64,000 nt of DNA from the NCBI RefSeq assembly GCF_003352465.1, contig NZ_CP031153.1, positions 2,346,465 to 2,410,464 of the forward strand, given 5' to 3'. A program made the position numbers and the translations under genes. Source of the stretch: Kordia sp. SMS9. GTDB lineage: Bacteria; Bacteroidota; Bacteroidia; Flavobacteriales; Flavobacteriaceae. Of the stretch, positions 34,009 through 43,317 are shown piece by piece; within the stretch, counting starts at the first letter, position 1; the number at the start of each line of letters is the position of its first letter. The notes beneath the pieces are model-generated. The model searched no databases and was not told the DNA's origin. It saw only the letters and a program-made list of their open reading frames with translations.

Positions 34009-36567
34009 CTAGAAAGGATAATTGATTCCAATGTTATACACTGCATTTCCGAAGTTGTAATCGTTGAACCAACGATTGTTAATTGGATACGCAGGATCGT
34101 ACGTTTTGAAACCAATATCAAAACGCAATACGAAGAAGCTAAAGTCGTAACGCAACCCAAAACCTGTTCCAAGGGCAATGTCTTTGAGCGATTCGAAACC
34201 GTTGAATTTTCGATCTGTATCTTCAATGTCGTCAAAAACATTCCAAATATTTCCTGCATCTGCAAATAACGCGCCTTTAAAGCTTCCGAATAAATCAAAA
34301 CGATATTCAATATTAGAGGTAAATTTTAAATTGGCTTCGTTAAAATCTAAAATACTTGCCGAGCGTCCTGGACCTAATTGATACGCCGCCCAAGCTCGGT
34401 TGTCATTAGATCCACCACCAAAATAACTTCGCGCAAACGGAATGTTGTCTGAGTTTCCATACGGAATCGCAATCCCGAAAAAGGTTCGGAAAGCCAATAC
34501 ATCTTGTTTGCTGCCCGACAGTTCCCAATGTTTTATATAATCGAATTCAGTTTTTACATATTGCGTGTACGGAACACCAAAGAGTTTTTTGTTGCCTCTA
34601 GAATCTTTTTCCAAATTCGCAACACTGGCAATGGCTGATAAAAAGTTTCCTGCGAGTTCCAATTCGGTTCTAAATTGAAAAAAGGTATTGTCGGCAATGC
34701 TTTCTTTGCTATTGTGTAAAAAGTTGATTTTGGATGCGGCAATCAAGTTGTCTTGTGTCAGTCGAAATTGTCGTTGCGCTACACTTAATACTGTGGAAAA
34801 CTCACTAGGCGTAACTTCAAAATTATTGACAACTACATCTTCTATAAATTGATCGGGTTGCCCAGCAGCAATGTTTAATGATTCGTCATTACTCACATAA
34901 TTGGAGCTTTGTGCCACAGTATTTAAACGATCGTACGAGCTTGTATATACATTAAAATAGTTGCTTGTATTTAGGTTTCGAATGAATTGCAGATTGAACA
35001 ATTCTAGGTTAAACGTATTTTTTTTGCTCGGTTGCCAATTGTAGCGAATGAATCCTGTAAAGGTTTGTCTGTCCAACCCGATATTCTGCTGCACGCTGGT
35101 TCCAAGTGATAAAACTGTGGTGGGCAACATGTATTTCGGAATGATTTTCTCCGTGTTGAACGGAAAGAAAAAGCGTGGAAAATTCAATCGCACATCCACA
35201 CCAATTTCAGAAATATTAAAGAATTGATCTTCCGAATCGGCAACATCTCTGGAAGCGCCTAAAGTGCCTCTAGCTGCAATTTCCAAGGTTTCCGCACCGC
35301 GAAAAACATTTCTGCTAATCAGCGAAGTACTGAATGAAAAACCGTAATCTTGAATGTTGGAATGCGTGATGTCGATATCAAAACCTAATGAAAACCGTTT
35401 TCGAGGTTGCAAATAAATGTTGGCAATTAAATCGGTCAAACTGTCATTGGCATATTCATACCGAATGTTCGGATATTTGAATGTTCGCAAGTTGCTAACG
35501 TGTTTGTAAGTCAACGAACGATCTCTATCGCGATACACATCATCTGCATGAATAAAAATAGCATCTGTAATGGCTTTTGGGCGAAAACGCAATTTATCAT
35601 TGGAGTAAATCGTAAAATCTTCATATTGTACCGAATCTACATATTTTGACCGCGAATTGGCAAACGTATAATCGGTAAAAATATTTACTTTTTTAATGCG
35701 ATGCACTTTGTATTCGGTTTGTACAATGCTATCGCCTTTGCGTTCGTTTAAGTTGTTGATTCTAAGTAAGACAGGAAGTTTGTAATCGCCTTTGCTGGAA
35801 TCTTTTCGCACGGAATCAATCCCTACCGTGGGTTTGATGGAACTTAGCTGAAAGTTATAAATTCCCGAATTTCGAAACAAAACCGTCAATCGTTCACGCT
35901 CGTCGTAAAAATCGCCTGTATTGTATTGTTTCCCTTGTTTTAAAACCGATTTGTCTTTGTGTAAATTGTAAATAGAGTCCAAATCGGGTGATTTAATCGC
36001 GACTTGAATGCTGTCTAAAAAATACGGATTTCCTGTGTTTACATTGTATTGAATTCCTGCTCTGCGTTCTTTTTCATCAGGCACAATTTCATAATTTGCT
36101 TCCGCATTAAAAAAACCTTTGTTTTGATAATATACTTTTAAGCGATTGGTGGTTTTCCGCGTTTTCTTCTTATCAATAATTACAGGTGCTTCTCCTGTCT
36201 TTTTTAGCCAATTATTAAAACCTGTTTTGTAATTTCCCAATTCTCGAACTTGCTTTTCAGACAATCTTTTGTACAAACGGTCGCGGCGTTTTGGATTTCG
36301 ATCTAACCAAGCTTGATAGGTAGAATCTGAATCTTCTTCCGAAAGGTTGTAAATGTGCAATCGCAACGGGAAACTCAACAAACGACTGTTGGGTTTTTGG
36401 TACATTTGACTCAATGCGTCTGGATCGTTTGACACTTCTCCATTCACCTTTAATTCATTCTCCATCAAAAGCAATTCGTCATCTTTTACATATTTGATGG
36501 AATTACAGGAATGAAGAAATGCGCCAATTATAATAAATAATGATATTTTTGCTAAAAAGGATTTCAA
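34009..36567 (-). CDS. tamL: Translocation and assembly module lipoprotein TamL (BamA/TamA superfamily)
   Basis: An 852-residue outer-membrane protein. It is lipid-anchored (LFIIIGAFLHSC, Cys21), which distinguishes TamL of Bacteroidota from proteobacterial TamA. The N-terminal half has POTRA-like regions (YYQNKGFFNAEANYEIVPDE near residue 150; YDERERLTVLFRNSGIYNFQ near 220). The C-terminal half is a 16-strand Omp85 barrel (RKRFSLGFDIDITHSNIQDY, YFGGGSNDNRAWAAYQLGPG, DLFGSFKGALFADAGNIWNV, GTGFGLRYDFSFFVLRFDIG), ending GINYPF with a terminal Phe. With TamB it inserts outer-membrane proteins. It is divergent from the methyltransferase gene by 38 bases, sharing a promoter region. Confidence 0.93.
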   Translation of the reverse strand: MKSFLAKISLFIIIGAFLHSCNSIKYVKDDELLLMENELKVNGEVSNDPDALSQMYQKPNSRLLSFPLRLHIYNLSEEDSDSTYQAWLDRNPKRRDRLYKRLSEKQVRELGNYKTGFNNWLKKTGEAPVIIDKKKTRKTTNRLKVYYQNKGFFNAEANYEIVPDEKERRAGIQYNVNTGNPYFLDSIQVAIKSPDLDSIYNLHKDKSVLKQGKQYNTGDFYDERERLTVLFRNSGIYNFQLSSIKPTVGIDSVRKDSSKGDYKLPVLLRINNLNERKGDSIVQTEYKVHRIKKVNIFTDYTFANSRSKYVDSVQYEDFTIYSNDKLRFRPKAITDAIFIHADDVYRDRDRSLTYKHVSNLRTFKYPNIRYEYANDSLTDLIANIYLQPRKRFSLGFDIDITHSNIQDYGFSFSTSLISRNVFRGAETLEIAARGTLGASRDVADSEDQFFNISEIGVDVRLNFPRFFFPFNTEKIIPKYMLPTTVLSLGTSVQQNIGLDRQTFTGFIRYNWQPSKKNTFNLELFNLQFIRNLNTSNYFNVYTSSYDRLNTVAQSSNYVSNDESLNIAAGQPDQFIEDVVVNNFEVTPSEFSTVLSVAQRQFRLTQDNLIAASKINFLHNSKESIADNTFFQFRTELELAGNFLSAIASVANLEKDSRGNKKLFGVPYTQYVKTEFDYIKHWELSGSKQDVLAFRTFFGIAIPYGNSDNIPFARSYFGGGSNDNRAWAAYQLGPGRSASILDFNEANLKFTSNIEYRFDLFGSFKGALFADAGNIWNVFDDIEDTDRKFNGFESLKDIALGTGFGLRYDFSFFVLRFDIGFKTYDPAYPINNRWFNDYNFGNAVYNIGINYPF

Positions 36568-36605
36568 TAAGAGGTGTTTTTCAAATTCAAAATTAAACTA
36601 TTTGG

Positions 36606-37334
36606 ATGATTAGCAAAAGACAAATAAAAATAATAACGAGTCTACATCAAAAAAAGTACCGAAAATCAACCGGACTGTTTGTTGCGGAAGGAAAAAAGGT
36701 AATTCAAGAGTTTCTAAATTCTAATTTTGAACTAGATACACTATTTACTACGGATGAAAGTTTGTTTGCTTTCAACCCAAAAGTAACATTAATTTCGGAA
36801 GCGGAATTAAAAAAGATCAGTTTCTTAAAAACACCCAACAAAACCTTGGCACTTTTTAAAATTTCGGAGGTCGCTGCGGCGGAAACGGAAGGTTTGATCG
36901 TTGCTTTGGATGCCATTCGCGATCCTGGAAACTTAGGCACGATTATTCGATTGTGCGATTGGTTTGGCGTGAAACAACTCGTATGTTCTGAAACTACTGT
37001 TGATTGCTACAACCCAAAAGTAATTCAAGCTACGATGGGCTCGCTGACACGCGTGAACGTTCTCTATACAAATTTGTCAACCTATCTTTCAAAAACCAAC
37101 TTACCTGTTTTTGGAGCGTTTATGGATGGCGAAAATGTATACAAAGCCAATTTGCCAAAAGATGGAATTCTCGTGATGGGCAACGAAGCCAATGGTGTTT
37201 CTGACGAAATTTCAAATTTGATTACAGAAAAAATTGCGATTCCACGTTTTGGAGACATGCAACAAACAGAAAGCTTAAATGTAGCCATGGCAACAGGAAT
37301 TTTGCTGAATGAGTTTAAGCGTGTAGATTTTTAA
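36606..37334 (+). CDS. SpoU/TrmH-family RNA 2'-O-methyltransferase
   Basis: A 242-residue SPOUT methyltransferase. The N-terminal 90 residues are the substrate-binding domain (HQKKYRKSTGLFVAEGKKVI, as in the RlmB-like group). The catalytic knot holds motif 1 ALDAIRDPGNLGTIIRLCDW, the middle NPKVIQATMGSLTRV, motif 2 GILVMGNEANGVSDEI and motif 3 IPRFGDMQQTESLNVAMATG. It methylates a ribose in rRNA or tRNA; the exact site is not predictable. It is divergent from tamL, an arrangement I recall in many flavobacteria. Its stop codon lies inside a repeat also found after the DUF2452 gene. Confidence 0.93.
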   Translation: MISKRQIKIITSLHQKKYRKSTGLFVAEGKKVIQEFLNSNFELDTLFTTDESLFAFNPKVTLISEAELKKISFLKTPNKTLALFKISEVAAAETEGLIVALDAIRDPGNLGTIIRLCDWFGVKQLVCSETTVDCYNPKVIQATMGSLTRVNVLYTNLSTYLSKTNLPVFGAFMDGENVYKANLPKDGILVMGNEANGVSDEISNLITEKIAIPRFGDMQQTESLNVAMATGILLNEFKRVDF

Positions 37335-37500
37335 TGAATCAATTTGATACTTTGAAAATGTACCAATGTTTACTTTTTGATTCGTTATTTACGAGCGACA
37401 GTGCGGTAATCTGTTTGTTTCATAGCAAAATGGTGCTTTGATAGCAGAAGATTGCCACGTCGTAAACTCCTCCAAGGACGTTTCATATTTTATCAGGAAA
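37331..37500. repeat. Post-stop dispersed repeat and adjacent degenerate repeats
   Basis: From 37331 to 37372 the sequence beginning TTTTAATGAATCAATTTGAT matches 3135-3175 apart from a few substitutions; the methyltransferase stop codon is part of it. Between 37395 and 37490 GCGGTAATCTGTT and AGATTGCCACGTCG with TCCAAGGACGTTT form an imperfect inverted arrangement. A related half occurs near 55116-55150 (CGTCCTTGCAAGGA, GACGCGGCAATCTGTT). Confidence 0.6.
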
Positions 37501-38184
37501 ATCGTGAATCAACAATCGTAAATCATGAATCAAATTTCATCACTTCGAGTGTTTTTTCAAAGAAAAAAAGTATCGAGAAGTACTTTGAAAGTTAATGCTT
37601 CTCAATAGATTTCGATACAAAATCTTTTCAAGATTTCACTCAATCTGACGTTTGAAAAAAAATCAAGAATCGTAAATCATAAATCAAATTTCATCACTTC
37701 GAGTGTTTTTTCAAAGAAAAGAAGTATCGAGAAGTGCTTTGAAAGTTAATGTTTCTTAGCAGATTTCGATACAAAATCTTTTCAAGATTTCACTCAATCT
37801 GACGTTTGAAAAAAAATCAAGAATCGTTAATCAACAATCGTAAATCATGAATCAAATTTCATCACTTCGAGTGTTTTTTCAAAGAAAAGAAGTATCGAGA
37901 AGTATTTTGAAAGTTAATGTTTCTCAGTAGATTTCGATACAAAATCTTTTCAAGATTTCACTCAATCTGACGTTTGAAAAAAAATCAAGAATCGTTAATC
38001 AACAATCGTAAATCATAAATGAAATTTCGTCACTTCGAGTGTTTTTCCAAAGAAAAGAAGTATCGAGAAGTACTTTGAAAGTTAATGTTTCTCAGTAGAT
38101 TTCGATACAAAATCTTTTCAAGATTTCACTCAATCTGACGTTTGAAAAAAAATCAAAAATCGTTAATCTACAATCGTACATCAA
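37501..38184. repeat. Four-unit tandem array of paired REP-like hairpins
   Basis: Four direct repeats with CACTTCGAG at 37541, 37694, 37863 and 38031, giving unit lengths of 153, 169 and 168 bases and few substitutions. Each unit contains two hairpins in opposite orientation. Hairpin A runs CACTTCGAGTG, TTTTTTC, AAA, GAAAAAA, GTATCGAGAAGT. Hairpin B runs AGATTTCGATAC, AAATCTT, TTC, AAGATTT, CACTCAATCTGACG. Hairpin B is the reverse complement in design of A (GAGTG opposite GTATCGA). Units are joined by AATCGTAAATCA-type linkers. The array lies between convergent genes and resembles bacterial interspersed mosaic elements rather than a CRISPR. Confidence 0.9.
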
Positions 38185-38188
38185 AAAT

Positions 38189-38908
38189 TTACTGAAACGT
38201 AAAGTTGATAAAAATCCCACGTGTTTGCATTTTCTGAATATTACTTGTCCACGGACTGTTAGGATCTTGATCGCGCACCAATTCATCATTCAAAGCAAAT
38301 ACACCACGAATAGAAGGCGTAAATTTAAAGTAGTATAAATAGAAATCCACTCCAAAACCTAATTCATAATAAAACGTTCGTTGCTTCATACGAAATTGGT
38401 TGTTGCTATTGTCATCAGGATTTTTTTCATTGCTCGATAAGTTGATCGACGTTGAAAATCCGCCCACAATAAACGGCTTGAAGTTGTTGATTCGCTTCGT
38501 TCCAATTTTTAACAATAATGGAATGTGCACATAACTCGATTTTATTTCACGTTCTCTATCTACAGGATCAATCAAACCGTAACTCGCAGGATATTCAATA
38601 TTACGTGTTGTAAAGAAGATTCCTGGTTCCAAGCGCAAGTTCATATAATTATTCAACTTTACATCTCCCACCAATCCAACATTAAAACCAGTAGAAGGTT
38701 TTAACTGAATAGCATCTGAATTTTGGTTATACGTAAATTTAAAATCGTAACTGTTAAATCCTAAAAAATAACCCCAAGTAAGCGTGTTGTTGTCTATTTG
38801 ACCGTTTCCGCCACTTGCGTCATTTCGAACTTTTTTCTTGCTAAATAATTGAGAGTGCGCAGATTGGAGCGCAAACAAACAACAGATGATGAACAAAATT
38901 TTCTTCAT
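38189..38908 (-). CDS. porT: PorT-family type IX secretion protein
   Basis: A 239-residue outer-membrane protein with signal peptide (MKKILFIICCLFALQSAHSQ). It is predicted to be a small beta-barrel: WGYFLGFNSYDFKFTYNQN, MNLRLEPGIFFTTRNIEYP, VHIPLLLKIGTKRINNFKPF and ELGFGVDFYLYYFKFTPSIR, ending INFTFQ. It matches PorT/SprT, needed for type IX secretion and gliding. The gene starts 5 bases after the ubiE/menG stop, the gene order I recall from other flavobacteria, so they are co-transcribed. Confidence 0.88.
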   Translation of the reverse strand: MKKILFIICCLFALQSAHSQLFSKKKVRNDASGGNGQIDNNTLTWGYFLGFNSYDFKFTYNQNSDAIQLKPSTGFNVGLVGDVKLNNYMNLRLEPGIFFTTRNIEYPASYGLIDPVDREREIKSSYVHIPLLLKIGTKRINNFKPFIVGGFSTSINLSSNEKNPDDNSNNQFRMKQRTFYYELGFGVDFYLYYFKFTPSIRGVFALNDELVRDQDPNSPWTSNIQKMQTRGIFINFTFQ

Positions 38909-38913
38909 AAAAT

Positions 38914-39642
38914 CTATTTTGTTGCGGTGTAAATACTCGCTACACCAAACGTTTGTGGTTTATCTTTCACATCTATAAACCCAATTTTTCGTAAAATATT
39001 GTTGAAATTTTCTCCATACGGAAAAGCCGCTGCCGATTCTGATAAATATCCATAGGCAGAATTGTCTTTTGAAAACAGTCTTCCAATTAATGGTAATATG
39101 TATTTTGTATAGAATTTGTAAAATTGTTTGAAAGGTGTTTTTGTAGGGACAGAAGTTTCTAACACGACAAAAATTCCTTTGGGCTTTAAGACTCTGAGAA
39201 TTTCTTGCAATCCTTGTTCTAAGTTTTCAAAGTTACGCACACCAAAAGCTACGGTAATGGCATCAAAGGAATTGTCTTCAAACGGTAACTTTTCGCCATC
39301 GCCCAATACCATTTCAATTTTTTCGTGGAGTGCTTTCTTTTTAATTTTTTGTTTTCCAACGTCTAGCATTCCTGGCGAAATGTCCAAACCTACAATGCGT
39401 TCCGCGCTAGTTTCTGCTAAATTAATCGCCAAATCGGCGGTTCCGGTAGCGATATCCAAAATCGTTTTCGGATTGGTTTCGCCCACCAAACGCACAACTT
39501 TTTTACGCCATTTGATATCGATCCCAAAAGAAATCACGCGGTTCAATCCGTCATAATTCTTCGAAATGGTATCAAACATCTCCGTAACCTGTTCTTTCTT
39601 GCCACGATCAGACTCTTTATACGGTGTTACATTCTTTGACAT
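38914..39642 (-). CDS. menG: Demethylmenaquinone methyltransferase (UbiE/MenG)
   Basis: A 242-residue SAM-dependent C-methyltransferase for the last step of menaquinone synthesis. The start at 39642 (MSKNVTPYKESDRGKKEQVT) is the family N-terminus. Signatures are FDTISKNYDGLNRVISFGID, the SAM loop ILDIATGTADLAI, GLDISPGMLDVGKQK, LPFEDNSFDAITVAFGVRNF and RVLKPKGIFVVLE, and the C-terminal YLSESAAAFPYGENF. It precedes porT in the same operon. The product would feed the Nqr complex and other respiratory enzymes. Also called ubiE. Confidence 0.95.
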   Translation of the reverse strand: MSKNVTPYKESDRGKKEQVTEMFDTISKNYDGLNRVISFGIDIKWRKKVVRLVGETNPKTILDIATGTADLAINLAETSAERIVGLDISPGMLDVGKQKIKKKALHEKIEMVLGDGEKLPFEDNSFDAITVAFGVRNFENLEQGLQEILRVLKPKGIFVVLETSVPTKTPFKQFYKFYTKYILPLIGRLFSKDNSAYGYLSESAAAFPYGENFNNILRKIGFIDVKDKPQTFGVASIYTATK

Positions 39643-39864
39643 ATAGGAAATTTTGGCAAATATAATTAATCCTATCATCAAACATGTGTTGTAATGCCTA
39701 TAATTTGTCAGCGATTCAAAAACGTGTCAGCACAAAAATCTTTCACAAATAATAGAAGACTCTCAAAACGTAATCTGCACGAAATCTAGCAGACTCCGTT
39801 AAACTATTAGCAAGAGATTGCTTTTTTCTCGTATATTTGTATACTTTTTCAATAAGAATATTCG

Positions 39865-41214
39865 ATGAAAATTATAATTGCGGGAGCTGGTGAGGTAGGA
39901 TATCATTTGGCAAAACTACTTTCTTACGAATCTCAAGATATTACTTTGATAGATTGTAATAAAGAAAACTTAGAATATGCAGATGCACATTTAGACATTC
40001 GTGTCGTTAAAGGTGATAGTACTTCCATTAGTGTATTAAGAGAAGCCAGAGTTGCTACGGCAGATTTGGTAATTACCGTTACATCTTCAGAAACAACAAA
40101 TATTACGATATGCGTTTTGGCGAAGCAATTGGGTTGTAAACGTACAATTGCACGAATTTCCAATACGGAATTCATCGACAACCAAGAAGAATTAAAATTT
40201 ATCGACTTAGGAATCGACGAATTGATTTCTCCTGAAAAATTAGCCGCTGCCGAAATAAAATTACTGTTAGACCAATCTGCCTTTAACGATAGTTACGAGT
40301 TTGAAGATGGTGCGTTAACGATGGTCGGAACTATTTTACAACGAACTGCGCCTTTTGTAGGCAAAAGTGTGAAAGAAGCTGCAAATATTTTTCCAGAATT
40401 ACACTTTGTGCCGATTGCCATTCAGCGATTTGGAACGCAATATACGCTCATTCCACGTGGCGATACCTTATTTAAAGAAGGCGATCAAGTATATTTTGTC
40501 ATCTCAAAAGAAGGTGTGGAAGAATTGTACAAATTGATCGGAAAACAACGCGAAGACATTAAAAACGTCATGATTCTTGGCGGAAGTAATATTGGACATA
40601 AAACGGCGAGAGATCTTTGTAAAAATCGTTTCAATGTAAAATTGATCGAAAAAGATAAAGAAAAAGCGTTCGAACTGGCAGATCAGTTGCCAAATGCTAT
40701 GATTATTCAAGGTGACGGACGCAATGTAGAATTGCTGGAAGAAGAAGGAATTTACGATATGGATGCGTTTATTGCGGTTACTGGAAACTCAGAAACGAAC
40801 ATTATGTCGTGTTTGGTAGCAAAGTCGAAAAGCATTCGAAAAACCATCGCTTTGGTGGAAAACATGGATTACTTTCAACTGTCACAATCTATTGGAATTG
40901 ATACCTTAATCAATAAAAAACTATTAGCGGCAAACAATATTTTCAGACACATTCGTAAAGGTGACGTGGTGGATATGACGCGTGTAAACAATATGAACGC
41001 TGAATTGTTAGAATTTGTCGTAAAGCCAACTTCACGCGTATGCGATAAAAAAATAAAGGATCTTGATTTTCCACGATCTGCCATTATTGGTGGTGTCATT
41101 AGGGAAGGTGAAGGACTCATCGCGTTGGGCGATTTTCATATCAAATCTGGCGATAGAGTTGTCGTCTGTAGTTTGCCACAATCCATCAACAAAGTAGAAC
41201 GCATGTTTCTCTAA
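39865..41214 (+). CDS. trkA: Trk potassium transporter regulatory subunit TrkA
   Basis: A 449-residue cytosolic protein with two RCK modules that gate TrkH by nucleotide binding. Module 1: IIIAGAGEVGYHLAKLLSYE with LIDCNKE, then a TrkA_C region ending at about residue 220. Module 2: MILGGSNIGHKTARDLCKNR with LIEKDKEKA and AFIAVTGNSETNIMSCLVAK, then a second TrkA_C (LDFPRSAIIGGVIREGEGLI). The trkH gene follows after 9 bases. Confidence 0.96.
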   Translation: MKIIIAGAGEVGYHLAKLLSYESQDITLIDCNKENLEYADAHLDIRVVKGDSTSISVLREARVATADLVITVTSSETTNITICVLAKQLGCKRTIARISNTEFIDNQEELKFIDLGIDELISPEKLAAAEIKLLLDQSAFNDSYEFEDGALTMVGTILQRTAPFVGKSVKEAANIFPELHFVPIAIQRFGTQYTLIPRGDTLFKEGDQVYFVISKEGVEELYKLIGKQREDIKNVMILGGSNIGHKTARDLCKNRFNVKLIEKDKEKAFELADQLPNAMIIQGDGRNVELLEEEGIYDMDAFIAVTGNSETNIMSCLVAKSKSIRKTIALVENMDYFQLSQSIGIDTLINKKLLAANNIFRHIRKGDVVDMTRVNNMNAELLEFVVKPTSRVCDKKIKDLDFPRSAIIGGVIREGEGLIALGDFHIKSGDRVVVCSLPQSINKVERMFL

Positions 41215-41223
41215 CCTTGGGTG

Positions 41224-42714
41224 ATGAAGATAAATTATAAAATCATATTTCACTTGATGGGATTGCTGTTGATTTGCAACGGCGGATTCATGTTAGTCGC
41301 AACTTTGGTCAGTTTTCTGTATGAAGATGGAATTACGTTTCAGTTGTTTTTAGCAGGATTGGTAACCATCATTGCAGGTGCGCTTTTTATGCTGACCACA
41401 AAAGATCATAAAAAAGAAATTAAAAAGCGAGAAGGATATATTGTCGTAACTTTTGGCTGGATTTTTATGTCCCTTTCGGGAACGTTTCCGTATTTATTTA
41501 CGAAAGTCATTCCGAAATTTACCAATGCCTTTTTCGAAACCATGTCGGGCTACACCACAACTGGAGCCACCATTTTAGAAAAGATTGAAGGTTTGCCAGA
41601 AGGAATTCTGTTTTGGCGAAGCATGACACATTGGATTGGCGGCATGGGAATCATTGTATTGGCAATTGCTATATTACCCTTGTTGGGAATAGGAGGCATG
41701 CAGTTGTTTGCCGCAGAAGCGCCTGGACCAAGTGCTGATAAATTACATCCGCGAATTACCGATACCGCCAAACGATTATGGCTAATTTACGTAGGATATA
41801 CAGTTGCCGAGACCATTTTATTACAAGTGGCAGGAATGTCATTTTTTGATGCAATAAATCACGCGTTGTGTACCTTGTCAACAGGAGGGTTTTCCACAAA
41901 AGATGCCAGTATAGCGTATTGGAATGACAACCCGATGATACAATATATTATCATTTTATTCATGTTTTTGGCAGGAACGAACTTTATATTGAGTTATTTC
42001 GCTTTTAAAGGAAAAGTCCAAAAAGTTTTTCGCGATGAGGAATTCCGAGTCTACGCAATTTTTGTCGTCATCTTTACATTGATTGCCACCTTTATTGTAT
42101 ATACACAAGCCAATGTAGAACCGTCTGACTATCATCCAATGGTTTGGGGCGAATTGGAAAGTGACTTCCGGCATTCCTTATTTTCGGTCATCGCTGTCAT
42201 TACCACCACAGGATTTGTCACCGCCGATTTTACAGGATGGACGACCTTTTTAACCATTTTCTTCTTCGGATTAATGTTTCTCGGAGGTTCCGCAGGTTCC
42301 ACTTCAGGAGGTGTAAAAGTAGTGCGGCACTTGTTGATGATTAAAAATGGTTTGTTGGAATTTAAACGAACTTTGCATCCGCGTGCAATTATTCCTGTGC
42401 GTTATAACAACAAGTCTGTCTCAGAACATATTGTCTACAACATTTTAGGATTCTTTATTTTGTATATGTTGTTGTTTATTATTGGAGCTTTAGTTTTAGG
42501 ATTTGTTGGTTTAGATTTCGAATCTGCCATTGGTGGCGCAGCATCTTCTTTAGGAAATGTAGGACCTGCATTGGGTGACTTAAATCCGCTTGAAAATTAC
42601 AACTCTATACCTTCTGTTGGAAAATGGTGGTGTACTTTTTTAATGCTTTTGGGACGATTGGAATTGTTTACGGTTTTAATCCTTATGACGCCATTTTTCT
42701 GGAGAAATCGTTAG
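41224..42714 (+). CDS. trkH: Trk/Ktr potassium channel subunit TrkH
   Basis: A 496-residue membrane protein with four M1-P-M2 repeats. The selectivity-filter loops are seen in order: ETMSGYTTTGATILE (about 103), ALCTLSTGGFSTKDASI (about 221), IAVITTTGFVTADFTGW (about 325) and GAASSLGNVGPALGDL (about 440). SMTHWIGGMGIIVLAIAILP and FFGLMFLGGSAGSTSGGVKV are further family marks. The ATG at 41224 is preferred to the GTG directly before it. It imports potassium together with TrkA and supports osmotic balance in salt water. Confidence 0.96.
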   Translation: MKINYKIIFHLMGLLLICNGGFMLVATLVSFLYEDGITFQLFLAGLVTIIAGALFMLTTKDHKKEIKKREGYIVVTFGWIFMSLSGTFPYLFTKVIPKFTNAFFETMSGYTTTGATILEKIEGLPEGILFWRSMTHWIGGMGIIVLAIAILPLLGIGGMQLFAAEAPGPSADKLHPRITDTAKRLWLIYVGYTVAETILLQVAGMSFFDAINHALCTLSTGGFSTKDASIAYWNDNPMIQYIIILFMFLAGTNFILSYFAFKGKVQKVFRDEEFRVYAIFVVIFTLIATFIVYTQANVEPSDYHPMVWGELESDFRHSLFSVIAVITTTGFVTADFTGWTTFLTIFFFGLMFLGGSAGSTSGGVKVVRHLLMIKNGLLEFKRTLHPRAIIPVRYNNKSVSEHIVYNILGFFILYMLLFIIGALVLGFVGLDFESAIGGAASSLGNVGPALGDLNPLENYNSIPSVGKWWCTFLMLLGRLELFTVLILMTPFFWRNR

Positions 42715-42821
42715 TTTACAGTGTTTTAAAAATCTACGCTTTAAATTTTTTTTAATTTTTTTTGTAACATTTTTTTTGTTGATCCGTCATACTTATGTAA
42801 ATCAATCAAAAAACAATCATC

Positions 42822-43079
42822 ATGACAACAACAAATTTTACACACACCTTTTTGGTTCCTGAGGAACCCACGGTATCCACTAGAAATTTTGTAAACAGAG
42901 GAATGTTAACTTCTCGTTACAAAGAAGAAATCAAAGACAATTTTAGCAATATGGAATCAAGTTCCTTGTTCCGCTTAAAGCAACACGTTCGTGCCAATCA
43001 ACACAGATTTATGCCTGCAGCGGGAACTATTTTAAAAGTATCTGTTTTCGTTATTGCATATCTAATCGCTTTCATATAA
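42822..43079 (+). CDS. Small membrane-anchored protein of unknown function
   Basis: An 85-residue protein. The N-terminal 65 residues are polar and contain VPEEPTVSTRNFVNRGML and SLFRLKQHVRANQHRFMPAA. Residues 67-85 form a single hydrophobic helix (ILKVSVFVIAYLIAFI) that ends at the C-terminus, as in tail-anchored proteins. It has good codon use, a spaced promoter region with long T-runs upstream, and a strong terminator, so it is a real single-gene unit. No family recognised. Confidence 0.65.
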   Translation: MTTTNFTHTFLVPEEPTVSTRNFVNRGMLTSRYKEEIKDNFSNMESSSLFRLKQHVRANQHRFMPAAGTILKVSVFVIAYLIAFI

Positions 43080-43108
43080 GTTGAAGCTATTAGTATAAAA
43101 GTACGAAG

Positions 43109-43139
43109 CCGTTTCAATACATGTTGAAACGGTTTTTTT
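43109..43139 (+). terminator. Terminator of the 85-residue protein gene
   Basis: CCGTTTCAA and TTGAAACGG pair perfectly around TACATG and are followed by seven T. Confidence 0.92.
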
Positions 43140-43317
43140 ATGTTTTTATATAGAAATCTTATTAAAAATATTGCTTCAAAACAGGACTTTTTTAAAGATT
43201 TTAGAAACGTGTACATACTTTCTTAAAGGGTTTTCCAGTAAAAAAGGGGAAAAAACCCCTTTCACAGCTCACAGGTTTTATGGATATTTACAAATGTGAA
43301 ACAAAAGTTAAAAAACA

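Noticed and set aside
33969..34310. Minus-strand frame overlapping the end of tamL
   Set aside because: It is a frame-shifted copy of the conserved TamL barrel end; no independent evidence.
37501..38184. Regular spacing of direct repeats resembling a CRISPR array
   Set aside because: The units are 153-169 bases and conserved throughout, with no unique spacers and no cas genes nearby.
42755..42797. Possible TTG/TAnnTTTG promoter before the 85-residue protein gene
   Set aside because: TTTG at 42761 and TACTTATG at 42790 are about 25 bases apart, outside the usual 17-23, so I do not call it.
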